Assembly (NCBI RefSeq): GCF_000090795.2
Contig: NW_003546314.1
Span: forward strand, 130,077-194,076
DNA: 64,000 bases
Source: Amphimedon queenslandica
Lineage: Eukaryota; Porifera; Demospongiae; Haplosclerida; Niphatidae
Reading direction: 5' to 3'
Part shown: positions 12,486 through 40,700 of the stretch, piece after piece
Layout of the letters: each line of letters opens with the position of its first letter
How positions within the stretch are numbered: position 1 is the stretch's first letter
Translations under genes and position numbers: made by a program
Notes under the pieces: model-generated
What the model was told of the DNA's origin: nothing
Databases searched by the model: none
What the model saw: the letters and a program-made list of their open reading frames with translations, nothing else

Positions 12486-12761
12486 TTGTGCCTTTTTATA
12501 TATAATGTAGTGTGTGTTTGTCATAATAGATTTTTACATTGATATTATTAATGATCAGTTGTAAACTTTATAAAGCTGAATAATAATAATTTTTAGGAGA
12601 TTATTAATTTAATTTATTATTGGCCACGCCTCTTACTAAGTTTTGGTCACGCCCACTTCAATGACAAAGACCAGGCTTCTCTTTACTTCATGTCCCAGTA
12701 ATAGTCTCGTTTCTCTCCTACCCTTACCCGTACTGTCCTCTCTACACATGATACAGACGAC

Positions 12762-28361
<15,600 letters not shown>

Positions 28362-28859
28362 CAACTTTTTTGTTCATTATAATATGTGTTTGTATGTTCA
28401 TTTTTGAGATTACAAAATGATTAAAAATAGAGTACACACATGTCAAATGTACATAATTGGGTTCATGAACTCGAGGAGAGTTGTAGACTGGCCTTGTTTG
28501 ATGTTATATACATGTATGGACATTGGGCAGACTGAATTTACAAATGTGAGAGCTGACTCGTGACGTCAGAGGGTTGGAGCGGAAGTTGAATAATGACAAA
28601 CACGAGGATTCCTTGGCAATAAAGTGTGTAGCGGGGATTGGACTGTTCTGCATAGCAAGTTCTTTCCTGTACAAACTAGAGAGCTTATTAGGTCTACACT
28701 ACTGGAAGTTGTTTGCCATTAGGCTAAAGCTATATTTGTCGTGATTTTCTTTCTACTGGAGATTTGCCTGATTTAAGGGTTTCCTCGCCCCATTTATTGT
28801 TGGAGGCTGTTATCTTTGGAGCTTTGTTATTTTTGCTGTGTAGTAATTTTTCGGACCAC
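28362..28859. promoter_or_regulatory. Spacer between the tether gene and the first bHLH-PAS gene
   Basis: Two genes in the same direction are separated by 498 bp, which must hold the 3' end of one and the promoter and 5' UTR of the other. TGACGTCA at 28561-28568 is a perfect CRE/ATF-type palindrome about 300 bp upstream of the bHLH-PAS start. Its use is not shown. Confidence 0.4.
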
Positions 28860-31800
28860 ATGGAGCCTTCAAACCGATTTGATACAACAGAGCCATACTC
28901 TGTCCTCAACAGAAAGGAGAGGTCCAGGGAATTGGCTCAGAAGCGCCGCACTACATACAAAGGCCTGATGAAGGATCTAGCAGATGAGCTCCCATTCTCT
29001 AAGGACGTGGTATCACAGGTTGATTATAATTCTCGCCTCAGACTAGCTCTGTGTTTCTTTCGTATGAAATCCATTGCTCCACAAAAAGAGCCTCTTTCAT
29101 CAGGTATGTTATCAATTATTATCACATAACATGTATCTATATTCATTTTGTCAATGATTGCTATGAGCCTATGATTATTTTTTATCTTTAAAAATTAATA
29201 TTTTGTAGAATCACAAAGTGTTAGTTACCACCGTGGTCTTGTTCAGGATCTCATAACAGAGGTATGTCTGAAAGCATACATATATATGACTCATGCATGA
29301 CCTCTCCTTCCTCCTCAACCATTATTATTAGTCATTGGATGGGTTTCTAATGGTCACCGGTGGTGATGGGAGTTTGATTTTTATTTCTGAAAGCATCCAC
29401 AAGCACCTTGGTCTCTTTCAGGTATAATTCATATATTAATCGTACATATTATATTAATCGTATATAGTTGGATTTAAAAAGTAAATGTGTTATAATAGAA
29501 TTTAGATTTTACTGTTGAAATTTTTTGTGTGCGTTCTGATAGCATCTATAATTAGGAATAGGAACGGCCTTTTAGGTGACCTTTGCAAGCTTTGCAATGC
29601 CAAACATAGCATGCGTGACAGTCATTATTTTTGATCTTACTCAATAATTAGTTTATTATTATTTCTAATCTTATTACAGTCTGAGCACATTGGCCTCTCC
29701 ATGTATGAGATCATTCATGAAGAAGACTACGAGACTGTGAAATCAGCTCTTGATGATGCCAATAAGAAAGTCATTGATCACCCAGGAAGTAAGTTACTCG
29801 CTCTTACTTAACATAATGTGAGAGAATATTTTGGCATACAAATTCTTACTCACAATAATTATAATGAATGATTTGACCTGGGATGGGACTAAGTTTATTC
29901 CAGTGTGATCTTATGCCTATTGCTTTGCAATAGTATTTAGCGATTGTGATGCAACTGTGATCACACTAATGGTTCATCACTTTGTTTATTTGTAGTGTAA
30001 ACATTTTGTTAGTGCCAGTATTGTTTTTGCTCAAAAATTCACAGTAATAAGACTGAGGCTAAACTAACTTGCGTTGTCATTACTAAGTGTGAATTAATAT
30101 ATAGCAGCTTTATTTATCACTTTCACTCCTTCACTTTAGAATCTGCTCCATGCTCTTTCTTTTGTCGGATGAAATGCTCGAGATTCAAAGTCTCAAATAC
30201 AGCAGCAAAATGTCCAGGATACAAGGTAAGGATTGAAGCCCCGGGACATCACTCACCCCATCCTTTCTCACACTTTTTTTACAGTTGGTATTTGTTTCTG
30301 GCCATTACAAAATCACACAGAGTGAGCCCTGCCTATTTGCTATCGTTCGCCCTGTCTCTCCTCCTTCTATACTGGAGATTACTATGGAAGGGAATGTCTT
30401 TGTGACACACTATAGCATGCAGATGAAATGCATATTCTTTGATGGGAGGTGAGTTGACATCTAGTGTATTGTATTGCTCGATTCTAGCTAATCAGACCCC
30501 ATTTGTTTGCTAGTGTTTTCCAAATATGTAACCTAATAGAATATTTTGGCTAATATTTTCTTGGCACGAAAAAGAAAATCATGATCATAACAATCCCTGC
30601 ATGTGAACAGCAAACAGGCCATGTTTTTTCCTTCCTTTAATTTATGATGCATACATCAAACTATCCCCACTTCCCTCTTCTGTGTAACTGGATAGTGTAT
30701 ACGTACATGAACCCTGTTTTATCTTGGTTATGTTTATGTCATGTATCCTCTCTTTAAAGGAAATCTTGTGATTTTTTGAAGTACTTTATCACTAACAGCA
30801 TCAGTTAAAAAATTTATATAAACAACGTTCTTTTTAATGTTTAGGCTTCAGAATTTGATGGGCTACGAGAAGAAAGATCTCATCAATCACGTACCGTTTG
30901 AATTTCATCATCATGAAGACGTTGAAGCTAACCTTGAATGCAGTAGAGGATGTAAGTATAAGACTTTATAAATTATGATATGTTCTGTAATAAAGTGTTG
31001 TGAGTGTAAGAGCAGTATTCTTTATGTGGGACTTGTTCCTTGTTTACAGTGATAGTTTAAGTTGTTTGTGATAATTCTTCTTTCATGGGATTTTACATTC
31101 TGTCTTGTTTCTCTTTCTGTTCTCTCTCTCTCCCCCCCCCTCTCTCTCTCTCCAAACACACAAACACACACACACTCTTTGTCTCTCTATTAATTTCCAA
31201 TTTCCTGTTGTAGTAATGGAGAAAGGAGAGGGTTTAAGTGGCTATTATCGTTACCTGACCAAGTATGGCACGTTTGTCTGGGTCCAGTCTAGAGCCACTA
31301 TGATGTTTGATAGTAGGACAGGGAAACCATCGTACATTGTCTGCATGAATTATATCATAAGGTAAGAATTAAACCTAGTCACATACGCTGCATGCATATA
31401 GACCCAGTCACGTATTGATGCACGTACCCATTTTTTATTTAATAATATCCTTAATTACTAGTTACAGATCACGTACCATCACATAGCGTTATAATTGTTG
31501 ACTTTGTTTTTTCCGGTTGAGCCAAGCCCTGCATGTACGTGCATAATGCATGTAGAAATTACGTTATTTTTATTAATCTATTTTTGTCTTTGTTGTAGTC
31601 GTGAGAAAGGTGAGAAGTGTCTTGAGATGCGTAAGAGTAAAGCAGAGGCTGGCGTTCCTACCTCTCCTACTCCCAGTGTTGAGTCCTCTCGCTCTCATGA
31701 TCCCTTTCCTGTACCGAGAGATGATGGTAAATCAATGGATCCATTCCAGGACCCTGAAGCAGTTGAGAGTACCAGGTCACCATCGTCAGTTACTGAGAGC

Positions 31801-32610
31801 CTCACGTCCGCCCCTCCTTTATTACGGTCTGTATCCCCCGAGTCTCTACAGTCATCAAGTCCTACTCCTCCCTTATCTAATGCTAGTGATAAGTCTAGCA
31901 GCGTTCTTTCGATCAGTGACAGAGGGTACGATGTAATGTCGACGACTCGTGATTCTGTTACCACACCAACGGCAGTTTCCCCCACTCCCTCTTTTGCTGA
32001 ATCAGGCATCACTACAGACTATGGTACGTATAGTCCTCAGATATCTGAGGAAGGTTTTATTAAACACGAGCTCTTGTCGCCAACGTTCACAAAGTCTCCT
32101 CCTAGCCTTGTTTCTTTGCTGTCCTCGGAGCCTTTTGATAACGTGAAACTGTTTCAGCACAGCCCATCAGCTATCCCTGATGTCTCCCCTATCAGTTCGG
32201 GATATTCAGGGCAGAGTCAAATTCCCTCGGACAAAATGTCTAGCTCTTTTTTGAGTCGCCCCGGACAGATGATGCAAAGTCAAGGACAAAATGTGATGAT
32301 GTCTAGACACCCTCTTCCTTCCTTCCCTCCTCCTCCTCCTCCTCATGCAGCAGCCGGTCTTCAGTATGGTTCAATGAGCGGCAATTACCGTCATCAGCAA
32401 GTACCGTTTAATTTTACTGCTACAATGGTACAGCAAGCACCATCTCATCTCAACATGTCTGGGCCTTATGTTACTGCAGCAATCCCTCACCATTATCCCT
32501 CTCCTGTTCCTTCAGCTATCCCCATTGGGGTTGGTAATGGATTCTCTCTACCTGTACTGAGAGCTGAGGATGTTCAGTTTTTGAATTTAACTTCTGACTC
32601 TTACATTTAA
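28860..32610 (+). CDS. bHLH-PAS transcription factor 1 (class I, HIF/SIM-like)
   Basis: Nine exons: 28860-29103, 29209-29261, 29332-29421, 29680-29788, 30140-30225, 30285-30448, 30845-30951, 31214-31361 and 31599-32610; 2013 nt, 670 residues. The bHLH (about 17-75) starts RKERSRELAQKRR, like the basic region of HIF and SIM. PAS-A starts at residue 100 with SLDGFLMVTGGDG and contains HKHLGLF. PAS-B (about 230-333) has LMGYEKKDL, GYYRYLTKYGTFVWVQSRAT and YIVCMNYI, very close to the HIF pattern. The remaining 335 residues are Ser/Pro-rich with no recognised fold; no LxxLAP oxygen-degradation motif was seen, so classic prolyl-hydroxylase control is not supported. Such factors work as dimers with an ARNT-type partner, which is not in this window. 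Start is the first ATG in frame; an upstream non-ATG extension is possible but unsupported. Confidence 0.9.
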
Positions 32611-32865
32611 CTATTGTAGATACGCACACTATAATAATTATTGATCATTTTTTGAACCTGTCTTTTTTTCTTTGTGTAAAAAGTGTATTTCCTTGTCTTG
32701 CCCTGTTATCCAATGTCCAGTTATTTTTATAATGCATCGTTATTAAAAATCGTTTATTGTTTAAAAACATTTTTATTGTGTAGGCGTGGTTTAGTTTGCG
32801 TTAGATAGATCTTTTTTTTGTCGGCGGTGGATCAGTGAGTGGTGAGTCGAGAAAGCAGTTTAAAG

Positions 32866-35800
32866 ATGACATCAACTGGTGGTGGCTTCACAAGTGGCTT
32901 TAGAACGATAAAGAGCGGCTATCTTAACAAGAGATGCAGAGTAAGATCCAGCTCGATTAGTAGAATGCATAGTCTATTATCTGGTGATCTTTGCAGCACT
33001 GGCTTATGCCTGAGCCTAGTTTAGAATTTAGGTCTAGCTTGATCAGTTTATTGGGCTCAATATTGTGTAGACTCAGAATGCACGACTATTGCTATACTGC
33101 TTGCATAGCAAAAGCCCCAAGGGCCCCCCATAATAATGATGTAGTGATATTATAATCAAATTATTGTGTACACTTTGATTTTTATAGTGGTCCTGGAGGC
33201 CTAGATATGTGGAGCTGATATCAAATCCTAAAGACATGACTGGTATATATTTGCAATAAATATGAATGATAAGAAACATGGCAATTTCTTGCTGCTAGCT
33301 AGCTGTATGAGCTCATAGCTATTGCATTATTGAAAAAAAAACACAACAAAGCTATGTAATCAGGAGATAACTCCTACACTTGACTCAATGAGGCAATAGG
33401 AGTTATAGCTTACACAACTTATTGGGTTCACCGATTTTGCGATTTACCTCCATATATAGCTCTGAACCTACCTCCTGTGCTTTTGTTTACTGTGAATGGC
33501 TTATCACAATAATATTCACACATTTGCTATCAGTGCCAATCATTCAATGCATACTGTAGTAGAAAATTTGTGTGTCCTGATTGGTTAGAGTATAGTTTAA
33601 CTAGACTATCTCACAAAAAATGTGAGTAGAATTATTGTTGTGCCTCATACCTGGTTTGTAGTGTAATCATTGTGCGAATGCATCAAAAGTGTTGACGAAT
33701 TGGGCCAACTAATGCTAACAATAAGTAGTGGGAGAGGTAGCCTAATGTAAATATTCCAATGTCCACTGCTAGAATCAGCTTTCAGTTTGGAAGTAGCAGT
33801 CATCACAATTGCAGATATAGCTTTATGGGAGTTCCAGGAAATGTTGTGATTAGTATAGTAATCAAGAGGGGATTTTTGTAGCATTTGTATTATTGAGAGA
33901 ACTTGGTCTATTTGTATAATACAATTATAGTAGTACTATAATATCACTGCGTGTGTGTGTTTGTGTGCTTTGTGTACTCTCATTTCAACATCAATAGTTA
34001 AAGTGTTATCATAACAATCTTTAGGCCCACATTTTCGCTGTCTTTTACTCATATATGATCATTCCTCTCGATACGTGAAGAACAAGATTCGTGTTGACGA
34101 CATAGTAACCGTGCGATCAGGAAAAACCTTCTCCTTTCAAATTTACCTTAACAATGGGATGTTTCTTTTCTTCAGAACGGGATCACTCGATAATCAATCA
34201 GCCTGGATGGCTGATCTTAAAATGGCCCTTGGAAAAGGTTTGTTATTGAAATTATAATTGTATGTATGTGTGTGGTCATGAGATAATAAAACGGTATAAG
34301 TAAACAACGGAGGGCTTGGGTTTAGGGTTTATAGGCAATGAGGCTGAAAGAATAGCATATATTAGGAGGGGAAAAACTGCTTATAAGCATAACAAAGTTA
34401 AAATAACACTGTAAAATGTTTTGTTGTATACTCTCTCTTTCACTTTATATCATGCCATGTCTCTCTCTATCATTTTAGTAACATCCCAGTTCCATGTCAG
34501 AGTACATGTAGCTGCACCATCATCCTGCAAGGCACTAGTACTAGACCATGCTCTCCTCTACTGCATTGGAGTCAACTTACCGACCCACCACTCTGGCCAG
34601 CTGGATAGAGTCCTTGTACTAGCCTCACCAGTCACCGATGTCAACTTACACGCTTGGAACTTGAGCCGAGTCAAACGCTTAATTGTAATGGAAATTGGAA
34701 TACAAATGGAACTGTGTTCAAATTGTAGCGGGTGTCACGAGAAGAAGGTTGTCATGTTTCTGTTGCCGTCTGATCTCATAGAGGACTGTATGAACTTCTT
34801 ACTCCATGAGATGCAGGCGACAGATGTGCAGCCTCAGCGATCGATACCCAATGACCCAATTATCTATGTCCTCCCTCACCAGTGTGGAGGGGCTCGCTCC
34901 GGCTCATTCTCTTTCCCCCAGCACCAACAACAGCAGCAGAGGCAGCAGGAGTCGTATGACTCTGCAATACTGCATGCTCTCAATAGCCACCCAGCTCCCA
35001 ATTCACCTTTGCCAGCTGAATCACCTAAAAAAGACCCTCCGGCAGTGACACCCAACCCTGCCCTACCTCCTCGTAACCAGCTCCGTCCAAACTACCAGGA
35101 GTACATTGATAGAGGGGTTGAGCTCAAGCCTCGTCATGTCAGTAGTAGTAGGCCCCATGTACCTGCTCGTTATAGACATGATCATTTTGAAGTCCCATAC
35201 CACATCAGCCAGCGTATATACATCAATGATACTGGGACCATTAGACACGAGTCTCAAGTGCTGGGGAGTGGTAGTGGAGAGTTCAGGGCCAACAATGGCT
35301 CACCCTCTCAACCCCCTCGGGTCATAGTAACGGAGAGCAGTAAAGAGACAGGCTACAATCCAGTGTACATATCAAGTGATGATATTCACCCAGGGCCCAC
35401 CCCAGCAGGACGTCCAGGGACTACTGGACCAAACAGACCAATCAGACCTGAATTTATCGGAAGAAGACGACCAATGCTTCCTCCCAGATCGTCTGATATT
35501 TCGGAAGATATTGATCCTCCTCCTCCTCCTCGCTCTTCTCCTCTTTCTAGTCGAACTCCTCCTCCTCCTACTTCAACTTCACCTCGGTCTTCCCCTTCTC
35601 CACCTCTCACTCCTCCTCTTCCTGCCCGACTGCCTCCTTCCCCTCCTCCTTCATATTCTCAAGATGATCCTAGTGACACAGGAACAGGATACGTCAATGT
35701 AGAGGATACCACTCGCTGCACTTCAGCTCTCTCGCTGTGCACTGATGATATAACTAATGCAGATTTTGCTCTAATGACAAAAGTGACATTTAAAAACATC

Positions 35801-36103
35801 ATCCCTTCCCTTCCCCCGAGATCCAACAAGCAGCCTGTCCCTACACCAAGGAAGCAACAGAATTCGCATAAAACTCAAAATACTCCGTCAAACTCGGTTG
35901 TAAGTACCCAGCAGTCGTCATCGTCTGAGTACTCGTACGCCACTGCACCTTTTTATGGGCTTGGCATTGGAGGTTATTCCAGTGTTGTCCACCATACTGA
36001 TCTGAGGCTTGAGAGACCAAGGTCTCAGAGCTCTGGTAGCTTGTGTTTGAACCAATTGTACGATAGGACTATGCATCACGGACAAGTCAGTAATGAGTGT
36101 TAA
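32866..36103 (+). CDS. PH + IRS-type PTB docking protein (DOK/IRS-like)
   Basis: Four exons: 32866-32940, 33188-33242, 34025-34237 and 34479-36103; 1968 nt, 655 residues. Exon 2 is only 55 nt but supplies the second PH strand (WSWRPRYVELI), so it is needed. The PH domain spans about 15-113, from IKSGYLNKRCRWSWRPRYVEL to the C-terminal helix AWMADLKMAL. An IRS-type PTB domain follows (about 117-228). The long tail is a docking platform: three copies of PxLPPR (PALPPR, PMLPPR, PSLPPR) fit SH3 ligands; YVNV fits the Grb2 SH2 consensus YxNx; NPVY and several other tyrosines are further candidates; PPSY matches a WW ligand. Such proteins bind activated receptor kinases at the membrane and recruit adaptors. 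DOK, IRS and FRS2 share PTB type; PH plus PTB leaves DOK or IRS. Confidence 0.87.
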
Positions 36104-36200
36104 CGGAACTATATCATTGTGTTTGAAATATATATGTGCTGTGTTTTGTACTATTCGTCGTGTGAAAAACTTCACAATAATAATAATAATAATAATAATG

Positions 36201-36237
<37 letters not shown>

Positions 36238-37705
36238 TAATAATAGTAGTAATAGTAATAATAATAAATGTAATGAGACCATATTATTGTCTGTTTGTTT
36301 TTATTGTGTTATTGTCCTTTTTGATAACATTACTTTATTAAAAATGAACAACAAATTCAACAAAAAATAACTTCAAAGTTGTTTTGTACCTAGCTAGTAT
36401 TGACCCCACTTTCTACTTGGTATTGTGTTGTGTAGACTACACAAACAAATTCATTAAACATATGGTGCATTTAATTGACAGTTTAAATCTGTTTTACTTA
36501 GCAATAACTAAATTTAGGTAAGTGTATCAATATTGACCATGAGCATGCTAATTAACAATAATAATTATAATGTCCCAATTTTTGTATAAATGTCCTTATT
36601 CAACTGTGAACATGCATCATGGTTTTGTTATAATGGTTCTGGAATCAACCCCAATTTATATTGCATTTTCTGATGTATATTGATGTCTCTATGCTATCTA
36701 GAAGTTTGAGCTGATTCCAATAAAAGTTGAAATTTTTTACAAATTTTTTAAGTTGCTCAAAAATTGGGCCATTTACTTTGTACTGTAGTAGAGGGTTGTT
36801 GGCAAAATTTCACCAAAATTAAAAAGAAGAGAATTTTTCATTTTCATAATTTTTGAGTTGATTCCAATCAATACTGGATTTTTTTATGAATATCTAAAAT
36901 TGTGCCAAAGTCCCTGTGATATATAGTACACACCTCTGGCTAAATTTTGCCAAAAATGACTTGGAGAAAATTCTCTATTTTTACAATATTCCCAACACAT
37001 ACATGTTCTTATGTTGCGTAGAAAGTTTGAGCTGATTTTGTTCCAGTTTCAATTTTCTATGATTTTTAAAAATTGCTTTAAAATTGGGTACAGTGTCATG
37101 GACCACACAATTTAGCCAAAATTGAAAAGGAGAAAAATTGTCATTATTTTATTATGACGTACTTATGTTGCATACATATTGATGTCCTTATACCTGATTC
37201 TGACTAAAATTAAGCTACGGGGATTTTTGAAGGAAGCAAATTTTTAGAAAAAAAAACAATAACTATATTCAAATGTTTTTTCCAAAAATGGCTCCAAAAT
37301 GCAAAATTACTCCCAAATGTTACTACATTTCATAATCATGTCTTTATTTGTATAGATACAAGACATTGCATAAGACATTGTTTATGGTTGTTATTCTCCT
37401 TGAGATGTTTAAGAGAGGGCGAGCAAGTTAATTTTTTGCTCTTGGTACTTCACCTGAAGGCGCTAGACAGTGTGTAAATACTACTAACAATAGTAATGAT
37501 AGTAGAGAATTATGATTAATGATTTCACTCTTTTGTGATTTCCACATGAAAGGGTATCCTGCTCTTCCTATACAAACTTCCTGTTAAGTGGTCAGGCTAG
37601 AAAGAATAAAAGCTCTCTACCGCATTACATTAGAACACATAATTCATAGTATACCCAAGCTCAGAAACAGCAGCAGGATTTAGATTTGATATAGAAAGAG
37701 TGGTC
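36104..37705. repeat. Spacer with (AAT)n microsatellite and diverged satellite-related repeats
   Basis: An (AAT)n run of about 90 bp lies at 36174-36268 just past the docking gene. From about 36600 to 37340 there are diverged repeat units with the core TTTCTGATGTATATTGATGTC, GTAGAAAGTTTGAGCTGATT and the GTACTGTAGTAGAGGG palindrome remnant. The last 300 bp before 37706 should hold the promoter of the next gene; no motif was recognised. Confidence 0.7.
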
Positions 37706-40700
37706 ATGGCCGTGTCAAGAAGACAGAAGGAGAACGATACCTTTAATGACATCGCGGGGACCCTACCGATAGAGGAGAGCGCCAAGGAACTGGACAAAGC
37801 CTCTGTTCTACGGATAGCGATACACTACCTCAAGCTAAGAGATGTTCTAGCGGACTGTGAAGAAGAAACGAGTCCCATCGATCTCTCATCAGAAAGAACT
37901 ACTGGTAAGAACTTTTATAACGCAGGTAGACAGTAGCGTGTAGCTCATACTAAAATAGTTTGAGGCAAAATCTGCCAACTATTTTTGTACACACACAAAA
38001 ACAAGCAAGCAAGCTTTAAAAGTTTTAACACTTAATTTACACCTTACTTTATTTACACCACAAGATGTATGCCTTAAAACTAGCACTTTATTTACATCTC
38101 TGAAGGTGTCAATAAAATGCCCAAACTTATTATTATGAATATTTTCAAATGGTATTAATTTAATAATTACACAATGTTATGTAATTGCTTTCCTGTCTTT
38201 AATAGAGCATGATGACCTGCACAACTTGGTGCCGAATTTCTCAAAGGATGTTCTACAGGTAAGAGATAAGAATTTCCTTTATATGGTATAGATAGTTGTA
38301 TGTTACAATTACGTAGCTGGAAATGGGAAATTTATTATAGGAAATTATTATGCATTTAATAACAACCGATAAGAAATCAACTAATGATGTTATTTGTTAT
38401 TATTCTGTAGGCTTTGGATGGATTTCTAATGATGGTTTCTAAAGATGGTCGTGTCCTTTATGCAACTGACTCTATCTCTCAGTACTTGGGCCTCAGACAG
38501 GTAATACTATAATTTAACTATGAACTATGTGAATGCGTGCACATACAAAACAAAACTATAGGCTATTTATTGTGTTTGATCGTGGTTTGACCATTGTTTC
38601 AGTATGCACTGTTCTGTTGGCAATATGAGACACAGACAATGTGTGGATTTAAAAATTAGATTTTCAGTCAAAACAGAATCGCTAGTAAACCTTATTACAT
38701 ACATACAGACAGACCTTGCAATACATCAGTAGATTCTTGATGTCAATGCATCAGTAGATTCTTGATAACAATCAACATAAAACTTGGCAGCTAGTAATTG
38801 GATAGGAATATCTAAAGGCTAAATCGTAGCTAGCCAGTTCCTACAAAGCATTAGACGCTAAAGAATAAAGCCATTATAGCCAAAGGAAGCTAAAGTCTAG
38901 ACAGTACACTGGCTAATGGTGCCCTCTTTATGTTCACATTACAATTCATACACAGACAAAACTGCTTCATAACACGTTTTGCATAGGGTGAATCTTGTTT
39001 CGTAACACAGCCAATGCATCATATAATGCTGATAACAATGACTTGGACCATTCAAAATATATACTTGTTTTTCCCTGCCTTTACATGTAGCAGTATAAAT
39101 GACTAGTCTTGTTACGTAATCATATTATAAACATTTAAATCTAGCTAAATAAGGAATAATTGAATAGACACATTTAGTGTGATATTATTATTGCTACATT
39201 AAAACATCTGCAGGTCGATGTGATTGGCGTACATGTTCAAGACATAATTCATCCTCAAGATTATTCAGAAGTTGCTACAATCTTCCAGAGCCAAGGCTGT
39301 GACATTGGGCCAGAGATGGAAGCACTCTGCAAGGACCCGCTGAGAAGGAACTTTGTTGTTCGTATGCGCTGTGCCTTCACACCCAGCGTACGCTCAATCA
39401 CAAGATGCTCGAACTTTAAGGTACAAATAATATTAGCACATGTGCAACATTTATGCATCATATGATTGGATTGGAGGTCATGCATGTAATATCTCATGTA
39501 AGGTCTATTGAAAGATCAGTGAACCTTTTAATTGGGTTAGCTTGACCACAAGCAGAGATCCTATTCCATGTACATACACAGTCATACCTTAATTTTGCAA
39601 TTATGTGGATTTTTGGCTACAAGGAATGCACTTTTATAGTTCATGACATGATTTTTGATCCTTATTTTAACTCAATTAATCCTAATTATGGTCCTGTTTG
39701 TTTTTAGCCCATATATTGCTCTGGATTTCTCAAGTTCTCGAACAAGAAGGTCAAAGAAGGAGAATTTGTTGGTATGGTGATGCTTTGCAAGCTGGCCAGT
39801 GTCATGAAGGTTAAGGAGCTCTGTGTTGGAGCTTTCTTTAAAACCAAACACTCACTGGATCTGAGCTACACTGCTGTGGACACAAGGTAAGAAAGACAGA
39901 GAGAAATCCTATATGCATTATGATTAATTAATGAGAGAGATTAATGCATACATTATTTGTTTATCATAATAGGATTAGGTGGATATTGGGGTTTGACCCT
40001 GCTGAGATGGTTGGTTTTAAAGCTTATGAATACTTCCACCCTGGAGACCTAATGGCCACATCAAGCTGTCACACACAATGTAAGCTGATCTTTCATTCAA
40101 CACACAAAACAGACAGACAGTATATAGAGACACCAATACTAGACAGTTAGATTTCCCCCTAAAACAGCCTATTCCTTTGATGTCTCACCAAGTGTACACA
40201 CTACAATGGGAGTTTGTATAAGGGTGCACTTATACCAGTTTACATCCAAAGTTCAACCATCATTACATCTCAGTGGCTTCATTTGGCAGGACTAGCTTTC
40301 GAATTATGTGTGTGTGGGCGTGCAATATGTACATGCCGTGGGAACAACATGACCACAAGTATATGGTGTTAGACCATGTGATGCTAGATTTGTCATGCCC
40401 TTCCATAAACAAACAGATTTACCTACTAATAAGGAGTCGTGTTGTAAATGTAGTTTGTGTCCTCCGTCACATCCTGTAATTATACACATTGCAGCTTTAG
40501 AAACATAACTGTAGCTGTCATGATGATAATTCCTTTTTTCCTTTCCTTCCTTCCTTACAGTGCTAGTGAAAGGTCGCTCACATAGTCCGTGCTATCGGTT
40601 CATGGCTCGTTCCGGTGATTGGGTATGGGTGAGGTCTAAAAGCTGTGTCACGTACGATTCTATCACTCACCTACCAAACGGTCTCTCGATTTATACCTGG

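Noticed and set aside
28764-28859. Hydrophobic N-terminal extension of bHLH-PAS 1
   Set aside because: It would need a non-ATG start and adds a hydrophobic stretch alien to the family; the ATG at 28860 is preferred.
31599-32610. HIF-type oxygen-dependent degradation motif (LxxLAP) in the tail of bHLH-PAS 1
   Set aside because: The tail was read through and no such motif was found, so I do not call the gene HIF.
36093-36370. Open frames rich in Asn or Ile after the docking gene
   Set aside because: Translation of an (AAT)n microsatellite.
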